From NCBI RefSeq assembly GCF_001428665.1, contig NZ_LMIJ01000014.1, forward strand, positions 348,577-412,576: a DNA stretch of 64,000 nucleotides, given 5' to 3'. Shown here piece by piece: positions 33,203-44,754 of the stretch. The DNA comes from Acidovorax sp. Root219 (lineage in GTDB: Bacteria; Pseudomonadota; Gammaproteobacteria; Burkholderiales; Burkholderiaceae_C). The notes beneath the pieces were generated by a model. It was not told the origin of the DNA and made no database searches. It saw nothing but the letters and a program-made list of their open reading frames with translations. Made by a program: the position numbers and the translations under genes. Within the stretch, counting starts at the first letter, position 1; the number at the start of each line of letters is the position of its first letter.

Positions 33203-33649
33203 ATGCCAACCCCCTCCCCCGCCACCCTTTCGCAACTGACCTCGGCCTACCCCCTGGTCACCACCGCCACCGTGCAGGCCTCGCGCGACTTCTTCGTGCA
33301 GCATCTGGGCTTCGAAGTGGTGTTCGAGGCCTCGTGGTTCGTGCTGCTGTCGCGCGGCAGCACCGAGGGCGGCACCACCTCGATCACTTTCATGGCGCCC
33401 GACCACCCCTCGCGCCCACCAGGCCCCGAGGTCTTCAACGGCCAGGGCCTGCTGCTGACCCTGCAGGTGGAAGACGCCCGACGCGAAGAAGCCCGCCTGC
33501 GTGCGGCCGGCGTGGAGATCGCCTACGCCGTGCAGCACGAGCCCTGGGGCCAGGTGCGCTTTCAGGTGCGCGACCCCTCGGGCCTGGTGCTCGACATCGT
33601 GGAGCAGGCCGAGCCTGCGCCTGGCTTCTGGGATGACTATGTGAAGTGA
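33203..33649 (+). CDS. VOC-superfamily protein, target of the divergent TetR regulator
   Basis: A 148-residue protein of the glyoxalase/bleomycin-resistance fold. Two repeats are clear: a first opening YPLVTTATVQASRDFFVQHL, and a second built on LQVEDARREEARLRAAGVE, closing with PWGQVRFQVRDPSGLVLDIV, where His/Glu metal ligands typically lie. The C-terminal VRDPSGLVLDIVEQ matches antibiotic-binding or dioxygenase-like subgroups. Regulation by the divergent TetR protein is inferred from the two operators. Substrate unknown. Confidence 0.88.
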   Translation: MPTPSPATLSQLTSAYPLVTTATVQASRDFFVQHLGFEVVFEASWFVLLSRGSTEGGTTSITFMAPDHPSRPPGPEVFNGQGLLLTLQVEDARREEARLRAAGVEIAYAVQHEPWGQVRFQVRDPSGLVLDIVEQAEPAPGFWDDYVK

Positions 33650-33689
33650 CTTCAGGGGCACCCAGCGGTCTCGCCCGCGAGCAACCCGT

Positions 33690-35033
33690 TCAGTTGCCGT
33701 CAGGCCCTTCGGGTGCAAACACCTGGCCAGCCACCATGTCCCATTCGGCGATCTGCTCGTTGGCGGCGATCAGCCGGCCCACCAGCAGCTTGATGAAGGC
33801 CTTGTCGAAGCGCGACTGCAGGTCTTCGGACGCCTCGCGCAGCGCGGGGTTGCGGATCTTGAGCACCAGCACTTCGGTCTCGGCCACGGCGGTGGCGGTG
33901 CGCTGGCGGTTGTCGGGGCGCAGGTAGGTCATCTCGCCCAGGGTCACGCCCGCACCCAGGGTGCTCAGGGTCCAGCCCTGGCGGCTCACGGTCACCTGGC
34001 CCTCGATGAGGATGCAGAACGAGTCGCCGGGCTGGCCCTCGCGCATGAGCACGGTGCCCTGCTCCAGTCGGCGCCAGTTGCCCAGGCGCATCAGCTCCCA
34101 CAGCGCCACGTCGTGAAAATCGGCAAAAAAGGGCAGCTCGCGCAGGCGCCCGAAGCGCTCGGCCTCGGTGTCCTGCGAGCGCTGGCGCGGCAGGTCGCGG
34201 TGGGCGTCGAGCAGCGCCTGGGCAAAGTCGCCCCAGGTGGCAAAGCGGTCGGCCGGCTTCTTGGCCATGGCGCGCAGCAGCACGGCATCCACATGCCCAG
34301 GCAGCGAGGCGCGCAGCAGGCTCGGGGGCGTGGGTTCTTCGTGGCTGATCTTGTACAGCGTGGCGAAGTCGGTCTCGCCGTCGAACGGGCGGCGGCCCGT
34401 GAGCAGCTCGTACACCACGATGGCCAGCGAGAACATGTCGCTGTGGTGCGTCAAATCTTCCTCGCGCACCTGCTCGGGCGACATGTAGGACGGCGAGCCC
34501 ACCATGCCCGACAGCTGCGTGGCATCGCTGCGCAGCGACAGCGCGGCGCCGAAGTCGGTGAGCTTGACGTCGCCGTTGGCGGCCAGCATCAGGTTGGCGG
34601 GCTTGATGTCGCGGTGTACCAGGCCTTCGCGGTAGGCGTATTCGAGCGCATTGCAGCACTTGAAGGCGATGTCCAGCACCTGGGGCACGGGTAGCAGCGC
34701 ATCGGCCCGGGCATGGGCCGCCAGGGGCTGGCCGTCCACGTATTCGAGCACCAGGTAGGGCTGGGCGGCGTCCTCGTCGGCGTCGAGCAAGCGCACGATG
34801 TGGGGATGCTTGAGCCGGCCGGACATGGCCGCCTCGTTGCGCAGCAGGCGGCGGTAGCGCTCGGCCTGGTCGGGCTGGGCCAGCAGGTGGGCGTGCATCT
34901 GCTTGATGGCCACGCGCTTGCCGCGGAACCCGTCGAGCCCCAGGTACACGATGCCGCTGGCACCGCGCCCGAGCTCGCGCTCGATGCGGTACTTGCCGAT
35001 GGTGGCGGGAATGGTGGTGGGGGTAGCGGTCAT
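33690..35033 (-). CDS. Serine/threonine protein kinase fused to a cyclic-nucleotide-binding domain
   Basis: A 447-residue two-domain protein. The N-terminal kinase (residues 10-275) has the Gly loop [13 protein letters not shown], catalytic Lys in VAIKQMH, HRD loop [16 protein letters not shown] motif LTDFGAAL and SPE segment [12 protein letters not shown], so it should be active. A cyclic-nucleotide-binding domain follows (about 305-420): [38 protein letters not shown] and [11 protein letters not shown], without the classical Arg-Ala phosphate contact in a clear form. No membrane helix. ATG 35033 is chosen; an ATG 6 bases further out and a long upstream open frame lack supporting similarity. 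Substrate and ligand are unknown. Confidence 0.9.
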   Translation of the reverse strand: MTATPTTIPATIGKYRIERELGRGASGIVYLGLDGFRGKRVAIKQMHAHLLAQPDQAERYRRLLRNEAAMSGRLKHPHIVRLLDADEDAAQPYLVLEYVDGQPLAAHARADALLPVPQVLDIAFKCCNALEYAYREGLVHRDIKPANLMLAANGDVKLTDFGAALSLRSDATQLSGMVGSPSYMSPEQVREEDLTHHSDMFSLAIVVYELLTGRRPFDGETDFATLYKISHEEPTPPSLLRASLPGHVDAVLLRAMAKKPADRFATWGDFAQALLDAHRDLPRQRSQDTEAERFGRLRELPFFADFHDVALWELMRLGNWRRLEQGTVLMREGQPGDSFCILIEGQVTVSRQGWTLSTLGAGVTLGEMTYLRPDNRQRTATAVAETEVLVLKIRNPALREASEDLQSRFDKAFIKLLVGRLIAANEQIAEWDMVAGQVFAPEGPDGN

Positions 35034-35157
35034 GGGCATCCGGGTGGCGATGCCCTCATTGTGGCAAAACCAGCGGCCCGCAACCACGCCCCGGGCTCCA
35101 GGGCGGGCATTTCGCACGCAAGCGACTGCCATGTGTGCAGGGCTGTGCCACCTGCGC

Positions 35158-35174
35158 TGTTCCGTTGTGGAACA
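35158..35174. promoter_or_regulatory. Palindrome upstream of the sigma54 promoter, candidate enhancer
   Basis: TGTTCC-GTTGT-GGAACA, perfect 6-base arms around 5 bases. It lies about 150 bases upstream of the sigma54 promoter at 35306, the usual distance for activator binding sites of AcoR-type proteins. Confidence 0.5.
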
Positions 35175-35177
35175 ACG

Positions 35178-35195
35178 GGTGTGCCATGGCACACC
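35178..35195. promoter_or_regulatory. Perfect 18-bp palindrome upstream of the sigma54 promoter
   Basis: GGTGTGCCATGGCACACC is a perfect 18-bp palindrome beginning four bases after the previous one and about 110 bases upstream of the sigma54 promoter. It may be a second activator site or the operator of another regulator. Confidence 0.5.
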
Positions 35196-35305
35196 GGCAT
35201 GGCGCGCCAGCCGCTGCCGGCGCACGCCCGCCGATGGGGGCGCAAGCCGCATGGGCATTGGGTTGGCGCGCCTTCGCCGACACCGCACCCTGCCCCGCGT
35301 GCCGC

Positions 35306-35320
35306 TGGCACGGGCATTGC
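35306..35320 (+). promoter_or_regulatory. Sigma54 (-24/-12) promoter of the aldehyde dehydrogenase gene
   Basis: TGGCACGGGCATTGC matches the sigma54 consensus TGGCACG-N4-TTGC without mismatch. Transcription would start near 35332, about 57 bases before the aldehyde dehydrogenase ATG. With the AcoR-type activator encoded at 38299 it forms a complete sigma54 control unit. Confidence 0.85.
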
Positions 35321-35388
35321 GCTCTGCAGGGGGTACAGGCACCGGCAACGGCGCCTGGCACATCCCAACCACCGCAGGAGACAAGCAC

Positions 35389-36909
<1,521 letters not shown>

Positions 36910-36920
36910 GCACGCGCAGC

Positions 36921-37349
36921 ATGGCCGATACCCTGGCCCCTGTAGCCCATGAGGCCGACCGGCAAGGCCATGGCACGGCCCCACCGGTCCGCGTCACGGC
37001 CACGCCCGCGGCCCTGGAACTGATCGCGCGGCTGCACGCGCAGCACGGCCCGCTGATGTTCCACCAGTCGGGTGGCTGCTGCGATGGCAGCGCGCCCATG
37101 TGCTTTGCACGCGGCGAGTTCATGACCGGCGATTCCGACGTGCTGCTCGGGTATGTGGCTGGCGAGCCCTTCTACATGAGCCGACCGCAGTTCGCCGTGT
37201 GGGAACACACGCAGCTGACCATCGACGTGGTGCCCGGCGGGGGCGGCATGTTCTCGCTGGAGCGGCCCACGGGCCTGCGTTTTCTGATCCGCTCGCGGCT
37301 GTTCAGCGAAGCAGAAGCACAGTTTCTGAAGCTGCACCCGGTGGCTTGA
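36921..37349 (+). CDS. DUF779 protein
   Basis: A 142-residue protein of the DUF779 family. The conserved core QHGPLMFHQSGGCCDGSAPM with a Cys pair and another Cys shortly after (MCFARGEF) is typical, as is EPFYMSRPQFAVWEH. Members are repeatedly found beside aldehyde or alcohol dehydrogenase genes, but their biochemical role is unsettled; a metal- or thiol-linked role is only inference. It starts 11 bases after the dehydrogenase and is followed by a terminator-like hairpin. Confidence 0.9.
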   Translation: MADTLAPVAHEADRQGHGTAPPVRVTATPAALELIARLHAQHGPLMFHQSGGCCDGSAPMCFARGEFMTGDSDVLLGYVAGEPFYMSRPQFAVWEHTQLTIDVVPGGGGMFSLERPTGLRFLIRSRLFSEAEAQFLKLHPVA

Positions 37350-37352
37350 CAC

Positions 37353-37391
37353 GAAGCCCGCCCGGGGCACAAAACATCTCAGGCGGGCTTC
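37353..37391 (+). terminator. Hairpin after the aldehyde dehydrogenase/DUF779 operon
   Basis: GAAGCCCGCC (37353-37362) pairs perfectly with GGCGGGCTTC (37382-37391), 10 bp with a 19-base loop. No long T run follows, so it is a weak intrinsic terminator or an mRNA-stabilising hairpin. It starts 4 bases after the DUF779 stop. Confidence 0.55.
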
Positions 37392-37464
37392 ATTCAGTGC
37401 CCTGGCCATGCCTTCAAGGTCCACCGGCGGTATGCTCGCGCAAAGACCCACCGAAGGAGACCCT

Positions 37465-38268
37465 GTGACCGCAAATGCCACCACGTTCCGCGGGCTGCAC
37501 GCCAATGGCACCCTGCTGCGCCTGCCCAACGCCTGGGACGCTGCCAGCGCCAGGCTGTTCGAGAGCCTGGGGGCCACGGCCATCGCCACGACCAGCGCGG
37601 GCGTGGCCTGGTCGCAGGGGTACCCTGACGGCTACGCCATGCCCGTCGAGGTGGTGCTGGCGTTCGCGAAGAACCTGGTGCGGGTGCTGCAGGTGCCCTT
37701 GTCCGTGGACATGGAAGACGGCTATTCGGACGACCCGGCACAGGTGGCGGACCTGGCTGCGCGGCTGGCCGAAGTGGGCGTTGCCGGCATCAACCTCGAA
37801 GACGGGCGCAAACCCGCTGAGCTACTCGCACGCAAGGCCGAGGCGATTCGGGAGCGGCTGGCCAAGGACGGGCTGGACCTGTTCATCAACGCACGCACGG
37901 ATGTCGTGCTGGCACGGCTGGTCGATGAGGGCAGCCAGGTCGAAGAAGCGATCACGCGCGGCCATCTGTACCGCAGCGCGGGCGTGGATGGCCTGTTCGT
38001 ACCCGGGCTGACCGATGCCGCGCAGATCCAGGCCGTCGTGGCCGGTGTCGACCTGCCGCTGAACCTGATGGCCTGGGGCGGCCTGGCCAACGCCACGCAG
38101 CTGCAGGCCCTGGGGGTGAAGCGGCTCAGCGCGGGCTCCGGCATCCCGCAGGTGTTGTGGGGCCATGCCGCGAAGCTGGCGACGGATTTTCTGCAGGGCG
38201 GCGAATCGGACAAGCTGCAGGGGCAGATCCCGTACGGGCAGATGCAGAACCTCTTCAACGGCCCCTGA
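37465..38268 (+). CDS. Isocitrate lyase/PEP mutase-family protein
   Basis: A 267-residue protein of the PEP mutase/isocitrate lyase superfamily: LRLPNAWDAASARLFESLGA opening, SVDMEDGYSDDP with metal-binding Asp and Glu, GINLEDGRKP and LFINARTDVVLARL. Members carry out C-C or P-C bond cleavage on oxaloacetate-like acids, for example 2-methylisocitrate or oxaloacetate. The usual lyase KKCGH-type active loop is not evident, so the exact reaction is open. Start is the GTG at 37465, with AAGGAGA 5 bases upstream. It lies alone between the dehydrogenase operon and the convergent AcoR-type gene. Confidence 0.85.
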   Translation: MTANATTFRGLHANGTLLRLPNAWDAASARLFESLGATAIATTSAGVAWSQGYPDGYAMPVEVVLAFAKNLVRVLQVPLSVDMEDGYSDDPAQVADLAARLAEVGVAGINLEDGRKPAELLARKAEAIRERLAKDGLDLFINARTDVVLARLVDEGSQVEEAITRGHLYRSAGVDGLFVPGLTDAAQIQAVVAGVDLPLNLMAWGGLANATQLQALGVKRLSAGSGIPQVLWGHAAKLATDFLQGGESDKLQGQIPYGQMQNLFNGP

Positions 38269-38298
38269 AAGGCCCGCGCTGCCGCGAGGCCGCGCGCT

Positions 38299-40197
<1,899 letters not shown>

Positions 40198-40303
40198 GGT
40201 TGTCTCCTTGCGGCCGTGGCAGTTTGCACTGCCCGGCATTTCAGGAAACCTTAGCATGCCGGCCTTACGCCAGCTTGCACCGGCAGGCTGGCATCGGGGG
40301 CAT

Positions 40304-41554
40304 TTAGGCGAGGGCCTGTTCGAAGTCCGCCAGCAGGTCTTCGATCTCCTCCAAACCCACGGACAGGCGGATCATGCCGTCGCCAATGCCCATGTTGGCG
40401 CGCACGGCGGGGCCCGCCTCCCAGAAGATGGTGTGCGCCACGGGGATGATCAGCGTGCGCGTGTCGGCCAGGCCCGTGGCGTTGATCGGCAGTTGCAAGC
40501 GGTTGCAAAAAGACAGGCATTGGTCGGCATCGCGCAACTCGAAGGCCAGCAGCCACGAGCCGGCCTTGAAGTGCTTGCGCGCGATCGCATGCTGCGGGTG
40601 CGATTCGAGCATCGGGTAGTGCACGCGGGCGATGGCCGGGTGCTGCTCCAGCCACTGGGCCAGGGCCAGGGCCGTGGCGCTGGTGCGGTCCATGCGCAGG
40701 GCCAAGGTCTCGGCGCCCAGCGCGATCTGGTGTGCCGCTTGCGACGAGAGCATGCCGCCCATGTCGCGCAGGCCCTTCTTGCGCACCTGCTGCAGGCCCC
40801 AGCCTTTGGCGTCGCCCTTGCGGTAGGGGGCGAAGATGTTGGGGTAGCTGCTCCAGTCAAACAGGCCGGTGTCGGTGACCGCGCCGCCCAGGGCATCGCC
40901 CAGGCCGCCGATGCTCTTGGTCAGCGAATTGATGACAAGGCCAGCGCCCACGGTGACGGGGCGGAACAGGTAGGGCGATGCCACGGTGTTGTCCACCACG
41001 TAGAGCAGGCCGCGCTCTTTGCACAGGGTGCCGATGGCTTCGAGGTCGGGGATCTGCGTGCCAGGGTTGGCAATGGTCTCCACGAACACCATGCGCGTAT
41101 TGGGGCGCACGGCGGCGGCCACCTGGGCGGCGTTGGTCACGTCCACCGTGGTCACTTCGATGCCCAGGTCGGCCAGGGTGCCGAACACGCTGTTGGTGTT
41201 GCCGAAGACGAACTTGCTGGCCAGCAGGTGGTCGCCCGCCTTGAGCAAGGTGAGGAACACCGCGCAGACGGCCGCCATGCCGGTGGCAAACACGATGGAG
41301 CCCTGGCCGCGCTCCATCTGCGTGACCTTGGCCTCCAGCGCCGCCGTGGTGGGCGTGCCCTGGCGGGCATAGTTGAAACCGCCCTTGATCGTGCCCTGGA
41401 ACACGCCAATCAGGTCTTCCACCTTCTCGTAGCCGTATTGCACCGAGGTGTGGATGGGTTGGTGCACCGCACCGTACTCAGTGCCGGCCAAGCGGTCGGC
41501 ATGCACGATCTCGGTGGTGAACTGGCGGGTGGGCTTGTCGTTGCTGCTGCTCAT
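40304..41554 (-). CDS. PLP-dependent Cys/Met metabolism enzyme (cystathionine gamma-synthase family)
   Basis: A 416-residue enzyme. Features of the family: Tyr-x-Arg pair FNYARQGTPTTAALE, GSIVFATGMAAV (PLP phosphate contact), VDNTVASPYLFRPV and the Schiff-base lysine in NSLTKSIGGLGD. The C-terminal VAHTIFWEAGPAVRANMGI ends with LIRLSVGLE, the substrate-carboxylate Arg. It could be cystathionine gamma-synthase, O-succinylhomoserine sulfhydrylase or a methionine gamma-lyase; sequence alone does not decide. The chosen start is the ATG that opens MSSSNDKPTRQFTTEIVHA; a longer frame overlaps sbcB. Confidence 0.88.
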   Translation of the reverse strand: MSSSNDKPTRQFTTEIVHADRLAGTEYGAVHQPIHTSVQYGYEKVEDLIGVFQGTIKGGFNYARQGTPTTAALEAKVTQMERGQGSIVFATGMAAVCAVFLTLLKAGDHLLASKFVFGNTNSVFGTLADLGIEVTTVDVTNAAQVAAAVRPNTRMVFVETIANPGTQIPDLEAIGTLCKERGLLYVVDNTVASPYLFRPVTVGAGLVINSLTKSIGGLGDALGGAVTDTGLFDWSSYPNIFAPYRKGDAKGWGLQQVRKKGLRDMGGMLSSQAAHQIALGAETLALRMDRTSATALALAQWLEQHPAIARVHYPMLESHPQHAIARKHFKAGSWLLAFELRDADQCLSFCNRLQLPINATGLADTRTLIIPVAHTIFWEAGPAVRANMGIGDGMIRLSVGLEEIEDLLADFEQALA

Positions 41555-41597
41555 GGGAATGCGGGCCTGCTCGGCAGGCGTGAAAAAAGGAAGGTTC

Positions 41598-43037
41598 TCA
41601 GCGCTCGGGCGCGATGTGTTCGGCGTAATCGTACAAGGCGCCCAGGATGTCCTGGGTGCGGTCGTCGTCGGCAGTCTCCGAGAGATTGTCGATCTCGGTG
41701 AACAACTGCTCCACCGTGCGAGCACCACCCGCCCCGTCGAACAGGCAGGCGGCGCGGTGCGCCTCCCAGCGCTCCTGCTCCTCGGGCGAGAGGGTGGCGG
41801 GGAAGTTGCGTGCACGGTAGCGCCACAGCAACTCCTTTAAGCGCGGGTCGTCGAACGAGGGGCGGGTGCGCGCCAGCTTCTCGCCGCTCATGGCGCGCAT
41901 GTCGTTGAGCTGGCGCCGGTCGCCGTTGCCCACGAAGCCGCCGTACAGGTCCTGGTCCACGTCGGGCGTGGGCTCCTCGGGCCGGGCGAACACCTGGGGC
42001 CAGATGCCGCTCATGTCGGGCAGCACGCGGGCGATCTCGGCGTGCTGGGCGGCCTGGGGCAGGTCCATGTTCCAGTGCCGGGCGCGCTCGGCCGTAAGCG
42101 TGTTCACGTTGCCCACCACCATGGGCGACTTGTTCAGGTGGATGGTCTTGATGGGCAGGCGCGTGACGCCCTCGGGCAGGTCGGCCGCGCGCGAGAACAT
42201 GCGCAGGCGGATCTCCTCCACCCCCATGCTGGCCAGGGGCGTGGGGTCGTGCGCGAGGTCCCAGGCGATCAGCTCGTTCTTGTTGGTGGGGTGGCTGGCC
42301 AGCGGCCACATCACGGCCAGGCAGCCGCGCTCGACCGGGAACATGCCGGACACATGCAGGAAAGCCCTGGCCGTGATGGCCGTGGCCGGCAGGCGCAGCT
42401 CGGCCGCCACGCGGTCCTTCTTGTGCAGGCTGAGCGCGAAGTCGAAGAGCTTGGTATTGTGCTGGCGGATGAGGCGCGCCAGGGCAATGGTGGCGCGCAC
42501 GTCCGACAGGGCATCGTGCGCGGCCTCGTGCAGCAGGCCATTGGCCTTGGACAGGTGCTCGAGCTTGAAGCTCGGCGCGCCGTCTTCCTTTTGGGGCCAG
42601 GTGATGCCGTCGGGGCGCAGGGCGTAGGTCATGCGCACCACGTCCAGCAGGTCCCAGCGGCCGCACTGGTTCTGCCACTCGCGCGCATAGGGGTCGATCA
42701 GGTTGCGCCAGAACATGAAGCGCGTGATCTCGTCGTCGAAGCGGATGGTGTTGTAGCCCACGCCGATGGTGCCGGGGCGGGCTAGTTCGGCCTCGATGCG
42801 GGCCGCGAAGGCGTGCTCGGGCATGCCCTGCTCCAGGCACTGCTGGGGCGTGATGCCGGTGATGAGGCACGAAACCGGGTCGGGCAGGTAGTCGTTGGCC
42901 GGCTGGCAGAAGATGTTCAGCGGCTCGCCAATCTCATTGAGGTCGGCATCGGTGCGGATGGCTGCGAACTGCGCAGGCCGGTCGCGCCGCGTGTTGGCGC
43001 CGAAGGTTTCGTAGTCGTGCCAGAGGAAGGTATGCAT
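41598..43037 (-). CDS. sbcB: Exodeoxyribonuclease I
   Basis: A 479-residue 3'-5' single-strand exonuclease. DEDDh residues are visible: Asp8 and Glu10 in WHDYETFG, Asp in GYNTIRFDDE and His/Asp in HEAAHDALSDVRAT. The order and length match E. coli ExoI, including the SH3-like middle and helical C-terminus. It removes 3' overhangs in recombination and mismatch repair. It starts 4 bases from an alternative start of the divergent transglycosylase gene. Its C-terminal stop is 43 bases from the PLP enzyme start. Confidence 0.95.
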   Translation of the reverse strand: MHTFLWHDYETFGANTRRDRPAQFAAIRTDADLNEIGEPLNIFCQPANDYLPDPVSCLITGITPQQCLEQGMPEHAFAARIEAELARPGTIGVGYNTIRFDDEITRFMFWRNLIDPYAREWQNQCGRWDLLDVVRMTYALRPDGITWPQKEDGAPSFKLEHLSKANGLLHEAAHDALSDVRATIALARLIRQHNTKLFDFALSLHKKDRVAAELRLPATAITARAFLHVSGMFPVERGCLAVMWPLASHPTNKNELIAWDLAHDPTPLASMGVEEIRLRMFSRAADLPEGVTRLPIKTIHLNKSPMVVGNVNTLTAERARHWNMDLPQAAQHAEIARVLPDMSGIWPQVFARPEEPTPDVDQDLYGGFVGNGDRRQLNDMRAMSGEKLARTRPSFDDPRLKELLWRYRARNFPATLSPEEQERWEAHRAACLFDGAGGARTVEQLFTEIDNLSETADDDRTQDILGALYDYAEHIAPER

Positions 43038-43103
43038 GGAATGAAATTGCTACGGTCAGAAACACCGGAACCCGCAAGTATGCCGGGCACGGGACAATGG
43101 GGA

Positions 43104-44432
43104 ATGCCCATTTCGCTTGCCCCCCATTTTGCCCGCCGCTTTTTGCAGGTTGCACCCCACTCCGCCCTGACTGCCTTGGCCCTGGCCTGCGCCCTGTCAG
43201 GCTGCGCTACATCGCCCGCGCCCATCCCGCCTGCAGCGATACCAACACCGCCCCCCGCTACGCCGATAGCAGCCGCCCCCGTCACCAGCCCCGCGCCGCA
43301 GGATACCGAGCAGGCCGGCTTTGCCACCTGGATCGCCGGCTTCTCGCGCGAGGCCCTGGCTGCGGGCATTCGACCGGCCACCGTGCAGCAGGTGCTGGCC
43401 CATGCCACGCTGCAGCCGCGCGTGATCGAGCTCGACCGCGCCCAGCCCGAATTCAACCGCACGCCCTGGGCCTACCTCGACAGCGCCGTGTCGGCCCAGC
43501 GCATCGCCCAGGGCCAGGCCAAGCGGGCCGAACACCAGGCGGCCATCGACGCCGCAGCCACGCGCTATGGCGTGCACTCCTCCATCATCACCGCCATCTG
43601 GGGCATGGAGAGCAACTACGGCAGCAACTTCGGCAGCTTCCGCGCGGTCGATGCGCTGGCCACGCTGGGCTTCGAAGGCCGCCGCGCGGCCTGGGCGCGC
43701 AGCGAGCTGCTGGCGGCCCTGCGCATCCTGGACCAGGGCGACATCAGCGACGAGCGCATGGTGGGCTCCTGGGCCGGCGCCATGGGCAACACGCAGTTCC
43801 TGCCCTCGGTCTTTCTGGCCTATGCGGTCGATGCCGACGGCGATGGCCACCGCGATATCTGGGGCAGCATCCCGGACGTGGCGGCCTCCACCGCCAACTT
43901 CCTCGCGCGCATGGGCTGGCAGGCCGGCCAGCCCTGGGGTGTGGAGGTGCGGCTGCCGCCGGGCTTTGACTACGCGCGTGCCGAGCAGAACGTGCGCCAG
44001 GCGGCGGCCCAGTGGGCTGCCGAAGGCGTGCAGGGTGTGGACGGGCAACCGCTGCCCACGCTGGAGGCCGCCTCCATCGCCACGCCGGCCGGCGCACGCG
44101 GCCCGGCCTTTCTCGTGGGGCCGAACTTCCGCGCCATCCTGCGCTACAACAACTCGGTGAGCTATGCGCTGGCCGTTGGCCTGCTGGCGCGCCAGATCGA
44201 CGGCGGCAGCGGCGTGGCCACCGCCTGGCCGCGTGACCTCGCACCGCTGTCGCGCAGCCAGATGCAGCAGATACAGACCCTGCTCAACCAGCGCGGCTTC
44301 AACACCGGCACGCCCGACGGCGTGATGGGCCCGGCCACGCGCGCCGGGCTGCGCCAGTACCAGCAGAGCCTGGGCACGGTGGCCGATGGCTACCCGACCA
44401 CCGAGTTGTTGCAGCGGCTTGCGGCGCCCTGA
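43104..44432 (+). CDS. Lytic murein transglycosylase, MltB type, with C-terminal peptidoglycan-binding domain
   Basis: A 442-residue lipoprotein. Signal peptide with lipobox LSGC (Cys34 from ATG 43104), Pro/Ala-rich linker, then the MltB catalytic domain: FNRTPWAYLDSAVSAQRIA, catalytic Glu in IWGMESNYGSNFG, and AMGNTQFLPSVF. A PG_binding_1 domain closes the protein (IQTLLNQRGFNTGTPDG and the VMGPATRAGLRQYQQ motif). It cleaves glycan strands with formation of anhydromuramyl ends. Upstream in-frame ATGs at 43041 and 43080 are possible; 43041 has a better ribosome-binding site but would add 21 residues before the signal sequence. Confidence 0.92.
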   Translation: MPISLAPHFARRFLQVAPHSALTALALACALSGCATSPAPIPPAAIPTPPPATPIAAAPVTSPAPQDTEQAGFATWIAGFSREALAAGIRPATVQQVLAHATLQPRVIELDRAQPEFNRTPWAYLDSAVSAQRIAQGQAKRAEHQAAIDAAATRYGVHSSIITAIWGMESNYGSNFGSFRAVDALATLGFEGRRAAWARSELLAALRILDQGDISDERMVGSWAGAMGNTQFLPSVFLAYAVDADGDGHRDIWGSIPDVAASTANFLARMGWQAGQPWGVEVRLPPGFDYARAEQNVRQAAAQWAAEGVQGVDGQPLPTLEAASIATPAGARGPAFLVGPNFRAILRYNNSVSYALAVGLLARQIDGGSGVATAWPRDLAPLSRSQMQQIQTLLNQRGFNTGTPDGVMGPATRAGLRQYQQSLGTVADGYPTTELLQRLAAP

Positions 44433-44473
44433 ACGCAGCACTGACCGTTAACAACCGCATACAATCGCGCCCT

Positions 44474-44670
44474 GTTGGTGCTCGCGGTCCTCTTCTGGAA
44501 CGCAGTTCAACGGGAAGCAGGAGGGCTTGGCAACAAGCCTGACCTGCGCTGCCCCCGCAACGGTCGGTGGAAGAGCCTTACGGCTCGGCATCCCTCTTGA
44601 AGCCACTGGACGTACAACGTCTGGGAAGGCAAGGGACGCTTTTTCCACCCAGCCCGGATACCGGCCAACG
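44474..44670 (+). ncRNA. Cobalamin riboswitch
   Basis: The conserved core is present in order: TTGGTG-type opening helix at 44474, GGGAAGCAGG (near 44512), GCTGCCCCCGCAACGG, the B12 box AGCCACTGG (44601-44609), GGGAAGG, and the closing CCCGGATACCGGCC (to about 44670). It lies in the leader of the TonB-dependent receptor gene and should lower its expression when adenosylcobalamin or another cobalamin is bound, probably by hiding the ribosome-binding site 85 bases further on. Confidence 0.93.
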
Positions 44671-44754
44671 AAGTGGCTTGCAGGCCTGCCTGCATACCGT
44701 TCAGTCCAGACCCGGCGGGGATGCCGGGGAGGACGCCCCTGTATCCGTTGCCCC

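Noticed and set aside
41565-41579. Hairpin GCCTGC-TCG-GCAGGC between sbcB and the PLP enzyme
   Set aside because: The stem is short and the A/T run is on the wrong side for terminating the minus-strand sbcB transcript.
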